Shown piece by piece: positions 31,669-42,169 of a stretch of DNA of 64,000 nucleotides. The translations under genes and the position numbers were made by a program. Position 1 is the first letter of the stretch. Each line of letters begins with the position of its first letter. This stretch comes from Hyphomicrobiales bacterium (GTDB lineage: Bacteria > Pseudomonadota > Alphaproteobacteria > Rhizobiales > Beijerinckiaceae). The notes below the pieces were generated by a model. The model did not search any database. It had not been told where the DNA came from and saw only the letters and a program-made list of their open reading frames with translations. The DNA is taken from the NCBI GenBank assembly GCA_027484655.1, contig JAIXSM010000018.1, forward strand, positions 62,001 through 126,000, given 5' to 3'.

Positions 31669-33042
31669 ATGACTGCTCGCGTTCTCGTGGTCGACGACCT
31701 GTTGCCGAACATCAAGCTTCTCGAAGCGCGTCTTTCGGCTGAGTACTTCGGAGTCCTTGCCGCCACGAACGGGCCTGACGCGCTGAGGATCTGCGCGCGC
31801 GGCGAGTGCGATCTGGTTTTGCTCGACGTCATGATGCCGGGCATGGACGGGTTCGAGGTGTGCCGGCGCCTGAAGTCGGATCCCGCCACCGCCCATCTTC
31901 CTGTGGTGATGGTGACGGCGCTCGACCAGCCAGCGGATCGCGTGCGCGGCCTTGACGCTGGCGCGGATGATTTTCTCACCAAGCCTGTGGACGAAGTCGC
32001 GCTGATCGCACGCGTTCGCTCGCTCGCGCGCCTCAAGCTGACCCTCGATGAATTGCGCAATCGCTGCGCTACTGCGGTCGATCTGGGCGCAGGCGGAAAG
32101 CTGGCCGAGGCCATCGGCGACTCCGGCGCCAACGGGCGAATTCTGCTTGTGGATGACCGGCAGAACTCCTCGCGCCTGATCGAAGGCACACTGACCAGCC
32201 AGAAGCAGCGGATCGAGGTGGAGCCGAGCCCCGCGCGGGCTTTGGAGCGCGCGGCGAACGGCGACTACGAGTTGCTGATCCTGTCTCTCAATCTGCACGA
32301 GTTCGACGGCTTGCGCCTCTGCGCGCAATTGCGCTCCATGGAGCAGACGCGGCACACGCCGATCCTGCTGATCGCTGATCTCGAAGACCGTGCGCGGGTG
32401 CTGCGCGGTCTCGATCTCGGCGTGAACGACTATCTCGCGCGCCCTATCGACCGGAATGAGCTGATCGCGCGGGTGCGCACGCAACTGCGTCGCAAGCGTT
32501 ACGCGGACGCCCTCCGCTCAAGCCTTGCGGAGTCGTTGCAGATGGCCATCGTTGATCCGCTTACGGGTCTTAACAACCGGCGCTATCTGGAAACCCATCT
32601 CGCGGGATTGCTGGACCAGTCGGCAAGTCGCGGACAACCACTGTCGATGATGGTCCTCGACATCGATCACTTCAAGGCGATCAATGACACCTATGGCCAC
32701 GATGTGGGCGACGAGGTGCTGCGCGCCTTCGCCAAGCGCGTAAGGGAGGTTACCCGCGAGGCGGATCTGGTCTGCCGTCTCGGAGGCGAGGAGTTCGTGG
32801 TCCTGATGCCCGACTCCGATGCTGTCTCCGCCGCCGTCATTGCGGAACGGGTGAGATACGCCATCGAGGCGCAGCCATTCGTGGTGAGCGGCACGGCGCG
32901 GCCGGTCCCGGTGACGGTCTCCATCGGCCTGGCCGAATCGCGGGGCGAGCGGAGCCCCGATTCGTTCTTCCGCCGGGCCGACAAGGCCTTGTACCGGTCG
33001 AAGAGCGAAGGCAGAAACCGGGTGACGCTGGCCGCCGCATAG
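31669..33042 (+). CDS. pleD: PleD family diguanylate cyclase response regulator (REC-REC-GGDEF)
   Basis: Two receiver domains; GGEEF active site and RxxD (READ) I-site 5 residues upstream. Confidence 0.95.
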   Translation: MTARVLVVDDLLPNIKLLEARLSAEYFGVLAATNGPDALRICARGECDLVLLDVMMPGMDGFEVCRRLKSDPATAHLPVVMVTALDQPADRVRGLDAGADDFLTKPVDEVALIARVRSLARLKLTLDELRNRCATAVDLGAGGKLAEAIGDSGANGRILLVDDRQNSSRLIEGTLTSQKQRIEVEPSPARALERAANGDYELLILSLNLHEFDGLRLCAQLRSMEQTRHTPILLIADLEDRARVLRGLDLGVNDYLARPIDRNELIARVRTQLRRKRYADALRSSLAESLQMAIVDPLTGLNNRRYLETHLAGLLDQSASRGQPLSMMVLDIDHFKAINDTYGHDVGDEVLRAFAKRVREVTREADLVCRLGGEEFVVLMPDSDAVSAAVIAERVRYAIEAQPFVVSGTARPVPVTVSIGLAESRGERSPDSFFRRADKALYRSKSEGRNRVTLAAA

Positions 33043-33119
33043 GCCGCCCCAATTTTGTCGTTTTGGCCGACGAAACAAACGTAATCGCGAGTAAGTGATT
33101 CGTCTCGTATGGCGCGATA

Positions 33120-33350
33120 TTTGTGCGCATTAGTCTTGCTTGTTAAGCACCCTGCGCAAACGCCGTTGCCGGCGTTTCCGCGCTCAAGTACCGTCCGGCA
33201 TCGCTCGATGAATGTCGGGCTGCGAGAAACCCTACGGAGTGCTCAGGTCCGCCGCATCTCCTGGGTCCGTGGGGTAGGCCGGTCGGCGCGGTTCAGGAGT
33301 GGCCTCCTCAGAACATGCGCTGACCGGCCACCTTGTTTCTTCTTGCTTCT
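33120..33350 (+). ncRNA. candidate structured sRNA/long 3'UTR with terminator-like hairpin
   Basis: Hairpin AAACGCCGTTGCCGGCGTTT (33158-33177) and 53-nt near-complete hairpin 33277-33329 (GGCCGGTC...GACCGGCC with inner GCGC/GCGC, GTTC/GAAC, AGGAG/CTCCT) followed by a T-rich tract; no coding ORF supported. Confidence 0.35.
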
Positions 33351-33552
33351 TTCGCGAGCGCCTCAGGAAGCCGTCGGCTGGACGGATTTATCCGGCGGGA
33401 AGGTTTCACCGCACAAACCGCGGCTGGCCTTGCGCGCGCGGCCCCGACGTGCCCGACCTTCCGCCCGGATCTGCAATCGAAAATTTATCGTTGAGGCGGC
33501 CAACGACGCAGCGCGATGGGCGTCGTCTTTGCGCACATGTTCGCCAAAAACA

Positions 33553-33578
33553 AAAAGGGCTGCCGAAGCAGCCCTTTT
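33553..33578 (-). terminator. Rho-independent terminator of rpmG
   Basis: GGGCTGC-TTCG-GCAGCCC followed by TTTTTGTTTTT on the minus strand. Confidence 0.85.
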
Positions 33579-33598
33579 GTCGCAGGTTCGCGAAAGCC

Positions 33599-33766
33599 TT
33601 ACTTGATCTTGGCTTCCTTGAACTCGACGTGCTTCTTCGCCACCGGGTCATACTTGCGGTAGCTCAGCTTCTCGGTCTTCGTGCGCGCGTTCTTGGACGT
33701 CACGTAGAAATAACCGGTGTCGGCGGTCGACACGAGCTTGATCTTGATGTTGGCGGCCTTGGCCAT
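33599..33766 (-). CDS. rpmG: 50S ribosomal protein L33 (55 aa; absent from the ORF track because it is short)
   Basis: Translation [55 protein letters not shown]. Confidence 0.97.
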   Translation of the reverse strand: MAKAANIKIKLVSTADTGYFYVTSKNARTKTEKLSYRKYDPVAKKHVEFKEAKIK

Positions 33767-33850
33767 TTCGAAGTCCGATCATTCGTGGAAATCTGAGCGC
33801 AAAATACGGATGGAGCCACGTAAGTCAAGGATCGCGCGGCCCGGCGCAGA

Positions 33851-34609
33851 CTAGAGTTCGTCGCGCCGCCATCCGCCCGGTCCCACCCGGTACCACGGCG
33901 CCGGCATCCACATGGGCATTCCCGCCGTCACCCGACGCTCCAGCTCCCGCAGGATGACTGCGGAAATAAGGGCGAGGTCAAGATCCTGGGCGTCTTTCAG
34001 GGGGATCCACAGGGTCTCGACCAGTTCTGCGTCCGGTCCAACGGCGCCGTCCACCTGGCCGCAAATCGCGGTGGCGTCGGCCGCCAGAAAAACGGTGTCA
34101 TAACGCCGCGGCAACCGCGGCGGGGTCGTGGCCCGGGCGACCAGATGCAACGGTTCAAGGTCCGGGTAGACGCCGTGCGCGGCGTAGGCCGCCCAGCCGG
34201 CAGGCGCAGCGTCGGGCTGCCCGTACTCGCGGGTGCCCACGATGACGCCCGTTTCCTCAAAGGTCTCGCGAATGGCGGCCAGCGCCAGCGCGCGGGGCAG
34301 GGTGGGGGACGCGGGCGTGACCTTCGCGAGCCGCGCTTCCACCGGGCCGGGCAGCGCGCCGGCGACATTCATGCGGCGGTCGTCCGGGTCGAGGCCACCG
34401 CCGGGAAAAACATACTTGCCCGGCAGGAACGCGTCAGCGGGATGCCGCCGGCCCATGAGCACCCTGGGAGAGGGGCCGGACCGGTCGATCAGGATGAGGG
34501 AGGAGGCGAGACGCGGGCGCGCCGCGGTTGGCGGTTTGCCCTTCAGGGTGGCCCACACCTTCTCGTTGAGGATGGGCGCGTAGTCGGCAAGATCAGCAGG
34601 AACTGGCAC
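33851..34609 (-). CDS. NUDIX hydrolase
   Basis: FPGGGLDPDDRR ... ALAAIRETFEETGVIVG Nudix box. Confidence 0.9.
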   Translation of the reverse strand: MPVPADLADYAPILNEKVWATLKGKPPTAARPRLASSLILIDRSGPSPRVLMGRRHPADAFLPGKYVFPGGGLDPDDRRMNVAGALPGPVEARLAKVTPASPTLPRALALAAIRETFEETGVIVGTREYGQPDAAPAGWAAYAAHGVYPDLEPLHLVARATTPPRLPRRYDTVFLAADATAICGQVDGAVGPDAELVETLWIPLKDAQDLDLALISAVILRELERRVTAGMPMWMPAPWYRVGPGGWRRDEL

Positions 34610-34624
34610 AGGGTCTCGCGAGGT

Positions 34625-35068
34625 TTACGGCCCCCGCGACGCCGATGGCAGCGTGGTCCCGAACCCGTGCATTCTGAGCGCCCACTGGTAGGCGATCAAG
34701 GCCCCCTTGAAGCGTGGCAGGAGCCAAAGCGACATCACGATAGCGACGATAGGCCACACGGTCATGTGAACCCACATGGGCGATTGCGGCCAGCGATCGT
34801 CGGCGAACATCAGCAGCGCGATCACCACGTGCCCGACGAAGAAGATCGTCAGATACGGCGGCGCGTCGTCAGCGCGCTGATGGTGCAACTCTTCGCCGCA
34901 GGAGGGGCAGGCGTCGTTGACCTTCAGATAGGCGCGGAACATGGCGCCCTCGCCGCAGTGCGGGCAGCGCATGGAGAACCCGCGCTTGGCGGCCTGCCAC
35001 CAGTCACGCGGCGCTTCGGCCAAATGTGTGTGCGTATCGACGTCACCCAGGTCTCTGGCCATGGACAT
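34625..35068 (-). CDS. DUF983 domain-containing protein
   Basis: GFSMRCPHCGEGAMFRAYLKVNDACPSCGEELHHQRADDAPPYLTIFFVGHVV. Confidence 0.9.
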   Translation of the reverse strand: MSMARDLGDVDTHTHLAEAPRDWWQAAKRGFSMRCPHCGEGAMFRAYLKVNDACPSCGEELHHQRADDAPPYLTIFFVGHVVIALLMFADDRWPQSPMWVHMTVWPIVAIVMSLWLLPRFKGALIAYQWALRMHGFGTTLPSASRGP

Positions 35069-35081
35069 TCAGCTCTCCACC

Positions 35082-37484
35082 TTACCGCTGCCGGTCGCGA
35101 TTCCGCCCGCCAGCGGGCCCAGCCGCCTTATGTGACCGCGCGGACCGCTTGCGTGAAGGAGGCGTCTTGTCGCGCTGCGGCGGCTTGCGGCCCTTGGCCG
35201 CCCCCCCTCTCTGCATCCGCCCGCGGCCCTCGCTGAGGATTTCGAACCGCAGCGCGCCGGCGAACGGCGCAGCCTCCAGCAGCCGCACCTCTATGGTGTC
35301 GCCGAGCCGGTAGGTTTCTCCAGTGCGCGAGCCGACCAGCGCATGGAGGTGCTCTTCGTGGCGGAAGTAGTCGTTGCCGATGGTGGCGGCGGGCACGAAA
35401 CCGTCCGCCCCGGTGTCGGCGAGCTTCACGAACAACCCGGAGCGCGTCACGCCCGAGATGCGGCCTTCGAATGAGGCGCCGATCTGTTCGGACAGGAACG
35501 TGGCGATCAGCCTGTCCTTCGTCTCGCGCTCGGCGGTCATGGCGCGGCGCTCCGCTGCGGAGATTCGCGCCGCGACTTCCGCCAGTTCGTCCGGAGCAGT
35601 GCCCGGCAGGCCATCCTCGCCAAACTTGAGGGCGCGGATCAGCGCGCGATGCACGATGAGATCCGCGTAGCGCCGGATGGGTGAGGTGAAGTGCGCGTAG
35701 CGGCGCAGGTTCAGGCCGAAGTGCCCATAGTTTTCCGCCACGTACTCGGCCTGCGCCTGGCTGCGCAGCACCACCTCGTTGACGATGCTCTCGTGCTCCG
35801 TCTCGCGCACGCGCGCCAGAATGCCGTTGAAGTTCTGCGGCTTCAGCGTCTGCCCTTTCGCCAGCTTGATGCCGATGGTGGACAGGAACTCGCTCAACCC
35901 GTGCAGCTTTTCGATGCTCGGCGCATCGTGCGCGCGATAGATCAGCGCCTGGCTGCGACTCTCCAGCGTTTCCGCCGCCGCGACGTTGGCGAGGATCATG
36001 AACTCCTCGATCAGCCGGTGCGCGTCCAGACGCGGCGGCGTGAACACGCGGTCCACCTTGCCTTCTGGCGTCAGAATGAGCTTGCGCTCGGGCAGATCGA
36101 GATCCAGCGGCGAGCGATGGGTCCGCGCTATTCTGAGCGCGTGATACGCCTCCCAAAGCGGCTTGAGCACGGGCTCCAGCAGCGGCTTGGTCAGCTCGTC
36201 CGGCCACCCGTCGATGGCGGCCTGCGCTTGTGGATACGCGACCTTCGCGGCCGAGCGCATCATGATGCGATGGAACGAGTGCCGCAGCTTGCGGCCCTCC
36301 TTGTTGATGACCATCTGCACGGCGAGCGCGGGGCGATCCTCCAACGGGCGCAGCGAGCACAGGTCGTTCGAGATCCGCTCCGGCAGCATCGGCACGACGC
36401 GGTCGGGGAAATACACCGAGTTGCCGCGATCCAGCGCTTCGCGATCCAGCGCCGAGCCCGGCGCCACGTAGGCGGCCACATCCGCGATGGCGACGGTGAG
36501 CACGAACCCGCCCGCGTTCTCGGGGTCGTCGTCGTGGCGGGCGTGCACCGCGTCGTCATGGTCCTTGGCGTCGGCGGGATCGATGGTGATGAGCGGCAGT
36601 TCGCGCCAGTCCTCGCGCCCGACCAGCTTTGCAGGCTTCGCCTTTTCGGCCTCCGCGATGGTCTCGGGCCGGAAGACATGGGGAATGCCGTGCGTATAGA
36701 GCGCAATTTGTGAAATCGCGCGCTCGTTGTCGATGGCGCCCAGCCGCTCCATCACCTTCGCGACCGGGCGCATCCCGCGCCCGGCGCGCAGCACGTCTAC
36801 GGAGACGAGATCGCCGTCGCGCGCGCCGCCTTCGCCGCCGGGCAGGATCGAGAGTTCGCGGTCGAGATTCTTCTTGTCGATGGGCAGCAGCAGGCCGCCG
36901 CCGTGGGGCAGGGACTTGAACACGCCGAGCTGCTGCGGCCGCTCGCGCGACAGCAGCTTGATGACGCGGCCTTCATACTGCGGCTCGCCCTTTTTCGCGT
37001 CGTGAATGAACTCTGTGCGGATGAGCGCGCGGTCGCCAACGCCGGCCGCCGGCTGGCCGGGGCGGGGCTTGCGCGGCGTGTAGACCGCGATGCGCGGGGG
37101 CGCGCCGAGTTCAGCCTCGTCCCATTCCACCGGGCGCGCCAGCAATTCGCCATCAGCGTCGCGCCCCGTGATGTCCGCCAGCACCACTGCGGGCAGCTGC
37201 CCCTTTTTGTGCAGGGTTTTGCCGCGTTTTTCGAGCGCGCCTTCCGCCTCAAGCTCTTTCAGGATGCGCTTGAGCGGAATGCGGTCGGCGCCCTTGAGGC
37301 CGAACGCGCGCGCGATCTCCCGTTTGCCGATCTTGTCCGGCGGCGTGCGGCCCTCCGCAAGGGCCGCGTCCCGCTCGCGGGCGATGAACGCAAGGATGTC
37401 TTCGCGGGTGGGCATGGCGGGCGCGGCTGGCGCGGCTTGACGGGTCGCTCGGGTCTCTGTGTTCGCCGCTGGTTTCTTCGCCAC
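35082..37484 (-). CDS. rnr: ribonuclease R
   Basis: 800 aa; RNB motifs ITIDPADAKDHDDAVHA, YAHFTSPIRRYADLIVHRAL; S1 domain; basic C-terminus. Confidence 0.96.
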   Translation of the reverse strand: MAKKPAANTETRATRQAAPAAPAMPTREDILAFIARERDAALAEGRTPPDKIGKREIARAFGLKGADRIPLKRILKELEAEGALEKRGKTLHKKGQLPAVVLADITGRDADGELLARPVEWDEAELGAPPRIAVYTPRKPRPGQPAAGVGDRALIRTEFIHDAKKGEPQYEGRVIKLLSRERPQQLGVFKSLPHGGGLLLPIDKKNLDRELSILPGGEGGARDGDLVSVDVLRAGRGMRPVAKVMERLGAIDNERAISQIALYTHGIPHVFRPETIAEAEKAKPAKLVGREDWRELPLITIDPADAKDHDDAVHARHDDDPENAGGFVLTVAIADVAAYVAPGSALDREALDRGNSVYFPDRVVPMLPERISNDLCSLRPLEDRPALAVQMVINKEGRKLRHSFHRIMMRSAAKVAYPQAQAAIDGWPDELTKPLLEPVLKPLWEAYHALRIARTHRSPLDLDLPERKLILTPEGKVDRVFTPPRLDAHRLIEEFMILANVAAAETLESRSQALIYRAHDAPSIEKLHGLSEFLSTIGIKLAKGQTLKPQNFNGILARVRETEHESIVNEVVLRSQAQAEYVAENYGHFGLNLRRYAHFTSPIRRYADLIVHRALIRALKFGEDGLPGTAPDELAEVAARISAAERRAMTAERETKDRLIATFLSEQIGASFEGRISGVTRSGLFVKLADTGADGFVPAATIGNDYFRHEEHLHALVGSRTGETYRLGDTIEVRLLEAAPFAGALRFEILSEGRGRMQRGGAAKGRKPPQRDKTPPSRKRSARSHKAAGPAGGRNRDRQR

Positions 37485-37650
37485 GTGTGGCCCTTCTCCG
37501 CTCGCCGGCGCTGTGGCGTGGCAACGCCGCGCCGGCTCTGCGGTTCACTGTAGCGGCAGCGCGCGCGCATTCCAAACGGGGCGGGGGCGCACTCCAACCT
37601 TGCAGAACGAAGCACGTCATGGCGGCGAAGCAAGCGAGGTCCGCTGGATC

Positions 37651-37690
37651 CACGTCCCCGCAGCGTCATCCACGTCCCCGCAGCGTCATC
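37651..37690. repeat. 20-bp tandem repeat, 2 perfect copies (cacgtccccgcagcgtcatc)
   Basis: Direct reading of 37651-37690. Confidence 0.9.
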
Positions 37691-37754
37691 CGCGGGCCTG
37701 ACCCGCGGATCCAACCTCGCAGCCGCTCATTGGGTGGCCGGATCAAGTCCGGCC
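37688..37754. repeat. REP-like palindromic intergenic elements
   Basis: ATCCGCGGG-CCTGA-CCCGCGGAT (37688-37710) and GGCCGGATCAAGTCCGGCC (37736-37754). Confidence 0.7.
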
Positions 37755-37803
37755 ATGACGCTGCTGAAACGCGCCGACCTTCTGGATCGCGTACGGTTGG
37801 CGC

Positions 37804-40116
37804 CTACCGCCGCTTCTCCGCAGCTCGCCGCAGGGCCTCCGCCATCGCGCCGCCGGCGCTGGACGGAGCTTCCTTACCCGGGGCGTAGTTGCGCACGTCG
37901 CGCTGCGAGGCGCCGCCGCCGGCGGGCTTTTGAGCTGGCTTGCCCGCCTCGTCCTCCATGCGCATGGTGAGCGCGATGCGTTTGCGCGGCTTGTCCACCT
38001 CCAGCACTTTCACCTTCACGATGTCGCCGGGCTTGGCCACATCGCGCGGGTCTTTGATGAACGTGCGCGACATGGCCGAGATGTGAACCAGCCCGTCCTG
38101 ATGGACGCCGATGTCCACGAACGCGCCGAAGGCCGCCACGTTGGTCACCACGCCCTCAAGGATCATGCCGACTTTAAGATCGTCGAGCGTCTCCACGCCT
38201 TCCTTGAATTCCGCCGTCTTGAACGCCGGACGCGGATCGCGCCCCGGCTTTTCAAGCTCGCGCAGAATGTCGGTGACGGTGGGCACACCGAATTTCTCGT
38301 CGGTGAACTTTTGCGGCGGCAGGCCGCGCAGGGTCTTGGCGTCGCCGATGAGCACCTTGATGTCGCTCTTCGTCGCTTCCAGAATGCGCCGCACCACGGG
38401 GTAGGCCTCCGGGTGAACGGACGAGGCGTCAAGCGGATCGGCGCCGCCCACGATGCGCAGGAAGCCCGCGCACTGCTCAAACGCCTTGGGGCCGAGACGC
38501 GGCACTTTCTTCAGGTCCGCGCGCGTGCGGAACGCGCCGTTGTCGTCGCGATGCTGCACGATGTTCTGCGCCAGCGTTTCGCCAACCCCTGACACGCGCG
38601 CGAGCAACGGCGCGGAGGCCGTGTTCACGTCAACGCCCACCGCGTTCACGCAGTCCTCCACCACCGCGTCGAGGGAGCGAGACAGTTTGTGCTCGGCGAT
38701 GTCGTGCTGATACTGGCCGACGCCGATGGACTTTGGATCGATCTTCACCAGCTCCGCCAGCGGATCCTGCAGGCGCCTTGCGATGGAGACCGCGCCGCGC
38801 AGAGTCACGTCGAGGTTCGGCAGCTCCTGTGAGGCGAAGGCCGACGCCGAGTACACGGACGCGCCAGCTTCCGACACCATCGCCTTGGTGAGCTTGAGGT
38901 CTGGATATTTCTTCATGAGATCGAGCGCGAGTTTTTCCGTCTCGCGCGAGGCGGTGCCGTTGCCAATCGCGACCAGATCGACCTTGTGCCGGGCGGAAAG
39001 CGCGGCCAGCGTCGCAAGGGATTCGTCCCAGCGGCGCTGCGGCTCATGGGGATAGATCGTGGCGGTGTCGAGAACCTTGCCGGTGGCGTCCACCACAGCG
39101 ACCTTCACGCCGGTGCGGAAGCCCGGATCAAGGCCCATGGTGGCGCGCGCGCCGGCGGGGGAGGCGAGCAGCAGATCGCGCAGGTTGCCGGCGAACACCT
39201 TCACCGCATCGTCTTCCGCGTTCTGGAACAGGCGCACGCGTAGGTCCACCGCGAGCGACGACTGAATGCGATAGCGCCACGCGTAGCGCACGCAATCGCG
39301 CAGCCACTTGTCGGCAGGGCGTCCCAGATCCGCAACGCCGAACTTCGCCGCGACGCGATTCTCGAACTGGCCGGGACGATCAGTCGGCGCGTCGGGCTCG
39401 GCTTCCAGCGCGAGGTCCAGCGCCTCCTCCTTCTCGCCGCGCAACAATGCGAGAATGCGGTGCGAGGGCAGTTTATGCAGGGGCTCGGCGAAATCAAAAT
39501 AGTCCGCGAACTTGGCGCCCGCGGTCTGCTTTCCGTCGCGCACTTTGGAGACGAGACGACCGCCGGTCCAGAACGCCTCGCGCAGGGCGCCGATGAGTTC
39601 GGGGTCTTCCGCGAAACGCTCGACGAGGATCGACCGCGCGCCTTCCAGCGCCGCCTCGATCGTTTCGACGTTCTTAGCAGCGTCCACGTAGGCGCCGGCG
39701 GCCGCGCGCGGATCGTTTTTGGGATCGGCGATCAGCAGGTTTGCGAGGGGCTCCAGCCCCGCCTCCCGCGCGATCATCGCCTTGGTGCGGCGCTTGGGCT
39801 TGTAGGGCAGATAGATGTCTTCCAGCCGCGCCTTGCTCTCGGCCTCCATGATCTTGGCGCGCAGCGGATCGTCGAGCTTTCCCTGGGAGTCGATGCTGTC
39901 GAGGATCTGCTTGCGGCGATCTTCCAGCTCGCGCAGGTAGCGCAGCCGTTCATCAAGCGTGCGCAGTTGCGTGTCGTCCAGCGCGCCGGTCGCCTCCTTG
40001 CGGTAGCGCGCGACGAACGGAACCGTGGCGCCGCCATCCAGCAGTTCGACGGCGGCCGTCACCTGCCGCTCGGCCACGCCCAGTTCTTCGGCAATCCGCA
40101 ATGCGATCGATTTCAT
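37804..40116 (-). CDS. tex: Tex family RNA-binding transcriptional accessory protein
   Basis: [57 protein letters not shown]; helix-hairpin-helix; C-terminal S1 domain. Confidence 0.95.
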   Translation of the reverse strand: MKSIALRIAEELGVAERQVTAAVELLDGGATVPFVARYRKEATGALDDTQLRTLDERLRYLRELEDRRKQILDSIDSQGKLDDPLRAKIMEAESKARLEDIYLPYKPKRRTKAMIAREAGLEPLANLLIADPKNDPRAAAGAYVDAAKNVETIEAALEGARSILVERFAEDPELIGALREAFWTGGRLVSKVRDGKQTAGAKFADYFDFAEPLHKLPSHRILALLRGEKEEALDLALEAEPDAPTDRPGQFENRVAAKFGVADLGRPADKWLRDCVRYAWRYRIQSSLAVDLRVRLFQNAEDDAVKVFAGNLRDLLLASPAGARATMGLDPGFRTGVKVAVVDATGKVLDTATIYPHEPQRRWDESLATLAALSARHKVDLVAIGNGTASRETEKLALDLMKKYPDLKLTKAMVSEAGASVYSASAFASQELPNLDVTLRGAVSIARRLQDPLAELVKIDPKSIGVGQYQHDIAEHKLSRSLDAVVEDCVNAVGVDVNTASAPLLARVSGVGETLAQNIVQHRDDNGAFRTRADLKKVPRLGPKAFEQCAGFLRIVGGADPLDASSVHPEAYPVVRRILEATKSDIKVLIGDAKTLRGLPPQKFTDEKFGVPTVTDILRELEKPGRDPRPAFKTAEFKEGVETLDDLKVGMILEGVVTNVAAFGAFVDIGVHQDGLVHISAMSRTFIKDPRDVAKPGDIVKVKVLEVDKPRKRIALTMRMEDEAGKPAQKPAGGGASQRDVRNYAPGKEAPSSAGGAMAEALRRAAEKRR

Positions 40117-40570
40117 CAAATGCTCCATCCGGGGCGCGCGCGCCCCTGTCGCGGGCATTTAGGGAGGGGGCAGGGGCCGCGTCAAAGGATTGACAGGCGG
40201 GATTCTGTGGATGGGCGTCGGGCGCGCTGTCGCTCTGCCGCGCCTGTTTCCGGCAGGACGGGGCTTCGTTAAGGGGTTCGGCGGCCCTGCGTTAACCGTG
40301 CCGGAGCGCGATTTCGCCCCCGAAGTAAACGATTGCCGGCGCGCGAATACATGGAGGGCCGAAAACCGGGCCGGCGAAGGACATAAAAACTTCCATAAAA
40401 CAGATAGATGGGAGATATACATCAAATTGCGCGCATTTCCTTGAGGCCTCGTTATACTTGACGCGAGCGATCCGAATTTATGAATGAGATTGGCGCGAAT
40501 TCGAGCGAATACATTATGCGCCAAGCAAAACGCCCCTGCGAAACTGGCTTTATTGAAAAGCGGGGCTGTC

Positions 40571-41194
40571 ATGTTCGCAAAGTTCGCCAGGTTCCTCTCC
40601 ACCGCAGTGGTCATCATCGCCGCTTCCGGCGCGCTGCAGGCCCCTGCGCAGGCGCAGGGTGTGAAGTCCACGAACATCACCGTTGGACAGACAACGCTTG
40701 TGCCCTTCGGCTGGCTCGACTTCTGCAATCGCTACGCTGGCGAGTGCGCGGCCTTCGCGCCGGGCGCCCAGGCCATTGACCTGACCCCGGCCGCTTTTCG
40801 CCGGATCGCCCAGATCAACCGCTGGGTGAACGCGACCATCGCCGCGCGCTCGGATCAGGAGCAGTGGGGCGTGGTCGATCGCTGGGATTATCCCTCAACG
40901 GGCCGCGGCGACTGCGAAGACTACGTGCTGTTGAAGCGCCGCATGCTGATGGACGAGGGCTTTCCCGCCCAGGCGCTCCTCGTCACGGTGGTGCGCGACG
41001 AACGCGGCGACGGCCACGCGATCCTGACGGTCAGGACGAACAAGGGCGAGTTCGTTCTCGACAACCTGCGGGAAGGCGTTCAGCCCTGGACCGCGACGCC
41101 CTACCGCTTCGTCAAGCGCCAGTCCCAGACAGATCCCAACTTGTGGGTGGACATCGGCGACTTCGCCACCAGCCCGCGCGTCGCGGCGCGGTGA
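40571..41194 (+). CDS. bacterial transglutaminase-like cysteine peptidase (BTLCP, DUF920)
   Basis: Signal peptide; FCNRYAGECA; WGVVDRWDYPSTGRGDCEDYVLLKRRMLMDEGFP. Confidence 0.88.
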   Translation: MFAKFARFLSTAVVIIAASGALQAPAQAQGVKSTNITVGQTTLVPFGWLDFCNRYAGECAAFAPGAQAIDLTPAAFRRIAQINRWVNATIAARSDQEQWGVVDRWDYPSTGRGDCEDYVLLKRRMLMDEGFPAQALLVTVVRDERGDGHAILTVRTNKGEFVLDNLREGVQPWTATPYRFVKRQSQTDPNLWVDIGDFATSPRVAAR

Positions 41195-41270
41195 CGTCGA
41201 GCAGGGCGCGAAGGGCGCGCCCCCGGAAAAATTCATGAATTCAGAAAGTGTGACGTCGTGAGACTCATCC

Positions 41271-41312
41271 GCGCCCTGGGCCGGGGTTCCTGATCGAACC
41301 CCAGCCGGGGCG
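41271..41312. terminator. strong stem-loop, possible terminator downstream of the BTLCP gene
   Basis: GCGCCC...GGGGCGC enclosing GGGGTTC-CTGATC-GAACCCC, followed by TTCATATTTCT. Confidence 0.5.
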
Positions 41313-41459
41313 CTTCATATTTCTGAAAGATCGAAGGAAAGTCGCCCCTTCGGCGCTATTCGCGGCTGCGCCGGTTGGACCAAGGTAGAGTTCAAGCCTT
41401 GACTCTCGGCCCAGCTCGTGTTCATGATGCGTTCTCAATTTGGAGAGGAGCGCGGACGC

Positions 41460-42041
41460 ATGACCAGAGCGAGTTGCGCCGGATTGTTTGCCTGGCTTTT
41501 CATTTTCCTGGTGTTCGCACCGGGGCCCGCGTTCGCGCAGGGGGCCGCGCGTATCGACAACGCGACGCCTGAAAACCTGATGAAGATCTGCGGCGATCAG
41601 TGGCGAGCCATGAAGGAGACCGAAGCAGCCCGCGGGACCACGTGGCCGCAGTACCTCGCGCGCTGCCGGGCGGAGGCGGCGCAACCGCGCGCGCAGGCGG
41701 ACGCCGCGCCAGCCGCGCCCCGTGCGACGGGCTCCAGCGTTTCCGGCGCAAAGCCGCAGCCTTCGGCGCAGGGTTCGCCGCAGGTTTCCCAGCAGGCTTC
41801 CGCGCAGTCTGGCGGGCTGTCGGGCGGGCTGTCCGGCGAGACGACGCCCGCGCTGGTGTTTCCGTCGCAGGTGTCCGCGAAATTTGCGTCCGAGCGGCCT
41901 CAGCGTGCGCGGCAGAAGACCTGCTCCGTGCAGTTTCAGGCCAACAAGGCAGCGAACGCCAACGGCGGGTTGCGTTGGGTCGAGAAGGGCGGCGGTTACT
42001 GGAGCAAGTGCAACGCGCACCTGAAGCAGGCGCGCGCGTAA
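41460..42041 (+). CDS. hypothetical secreted protein
   Basis: Signal peptide MTRASCAGLFAWLFIFLVFAPGPAFAQ; CGDQWRAMKETEAARGTTWPQYLARCR; conserved-looking C-terminus. Confidence 0.65.
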   Translation: MTRASCAGLFAWLFIFLVFAPGPAFAQGAARIDNATPENLMKICGDQWRAMKETEAARGTTWPQYLARCRAEAAQPRAQADAAPAAPRATGSSVSGAKPQPSAQGSPQVSQQASAQSGGLSGGLSGETTPALVFPSQVSAKFASERPQRARQKTCSVQFQANKAANANGGLRWVEKGGGYWSKCNAHLKQARA

Positions 42042-42064
42042 CCTGCTCGCACGCCTTTAAGGCG

Positions 42065-42109
42065 CTCTTGCCGGGGTGATCGGGCCTGTGCCCGTCGGGC
42101 CGGCAAGAG
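42065..42109. terminator. long stem-loop between convergent genes
   Basis: CTCTTGCCGG (42065-42074) / CCGGCAAGAG (42100-42109), perfect 10-bp stem. Confidence 0.5.
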
Positions 42110-42169
42110 CTGAATGTGGAGCGCAGCAGGTGGAGGCGTCAGGCGGACGCGCGCCGGCCTGTTTGCGGG

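Noticed and set aside
33109-33796. 165-aa ORFs (33109..33606, 33299..33796) in the pleD-rpmG gap
   Set aside because: One is antisense to rpmG and both cross the hairpins; no start context or domain support.
35128-36360. 410-aa minus-strand ORF within rnr
   Set aside because: Alternate frame of rnr; Arg/Gly/Ala-rich shadow ORF.
37640-37760. CRISPR-like array
   Set aside because: Only two directly adjacent 20-bp copies with no spacers; palindromes fit REP-type elements instead.
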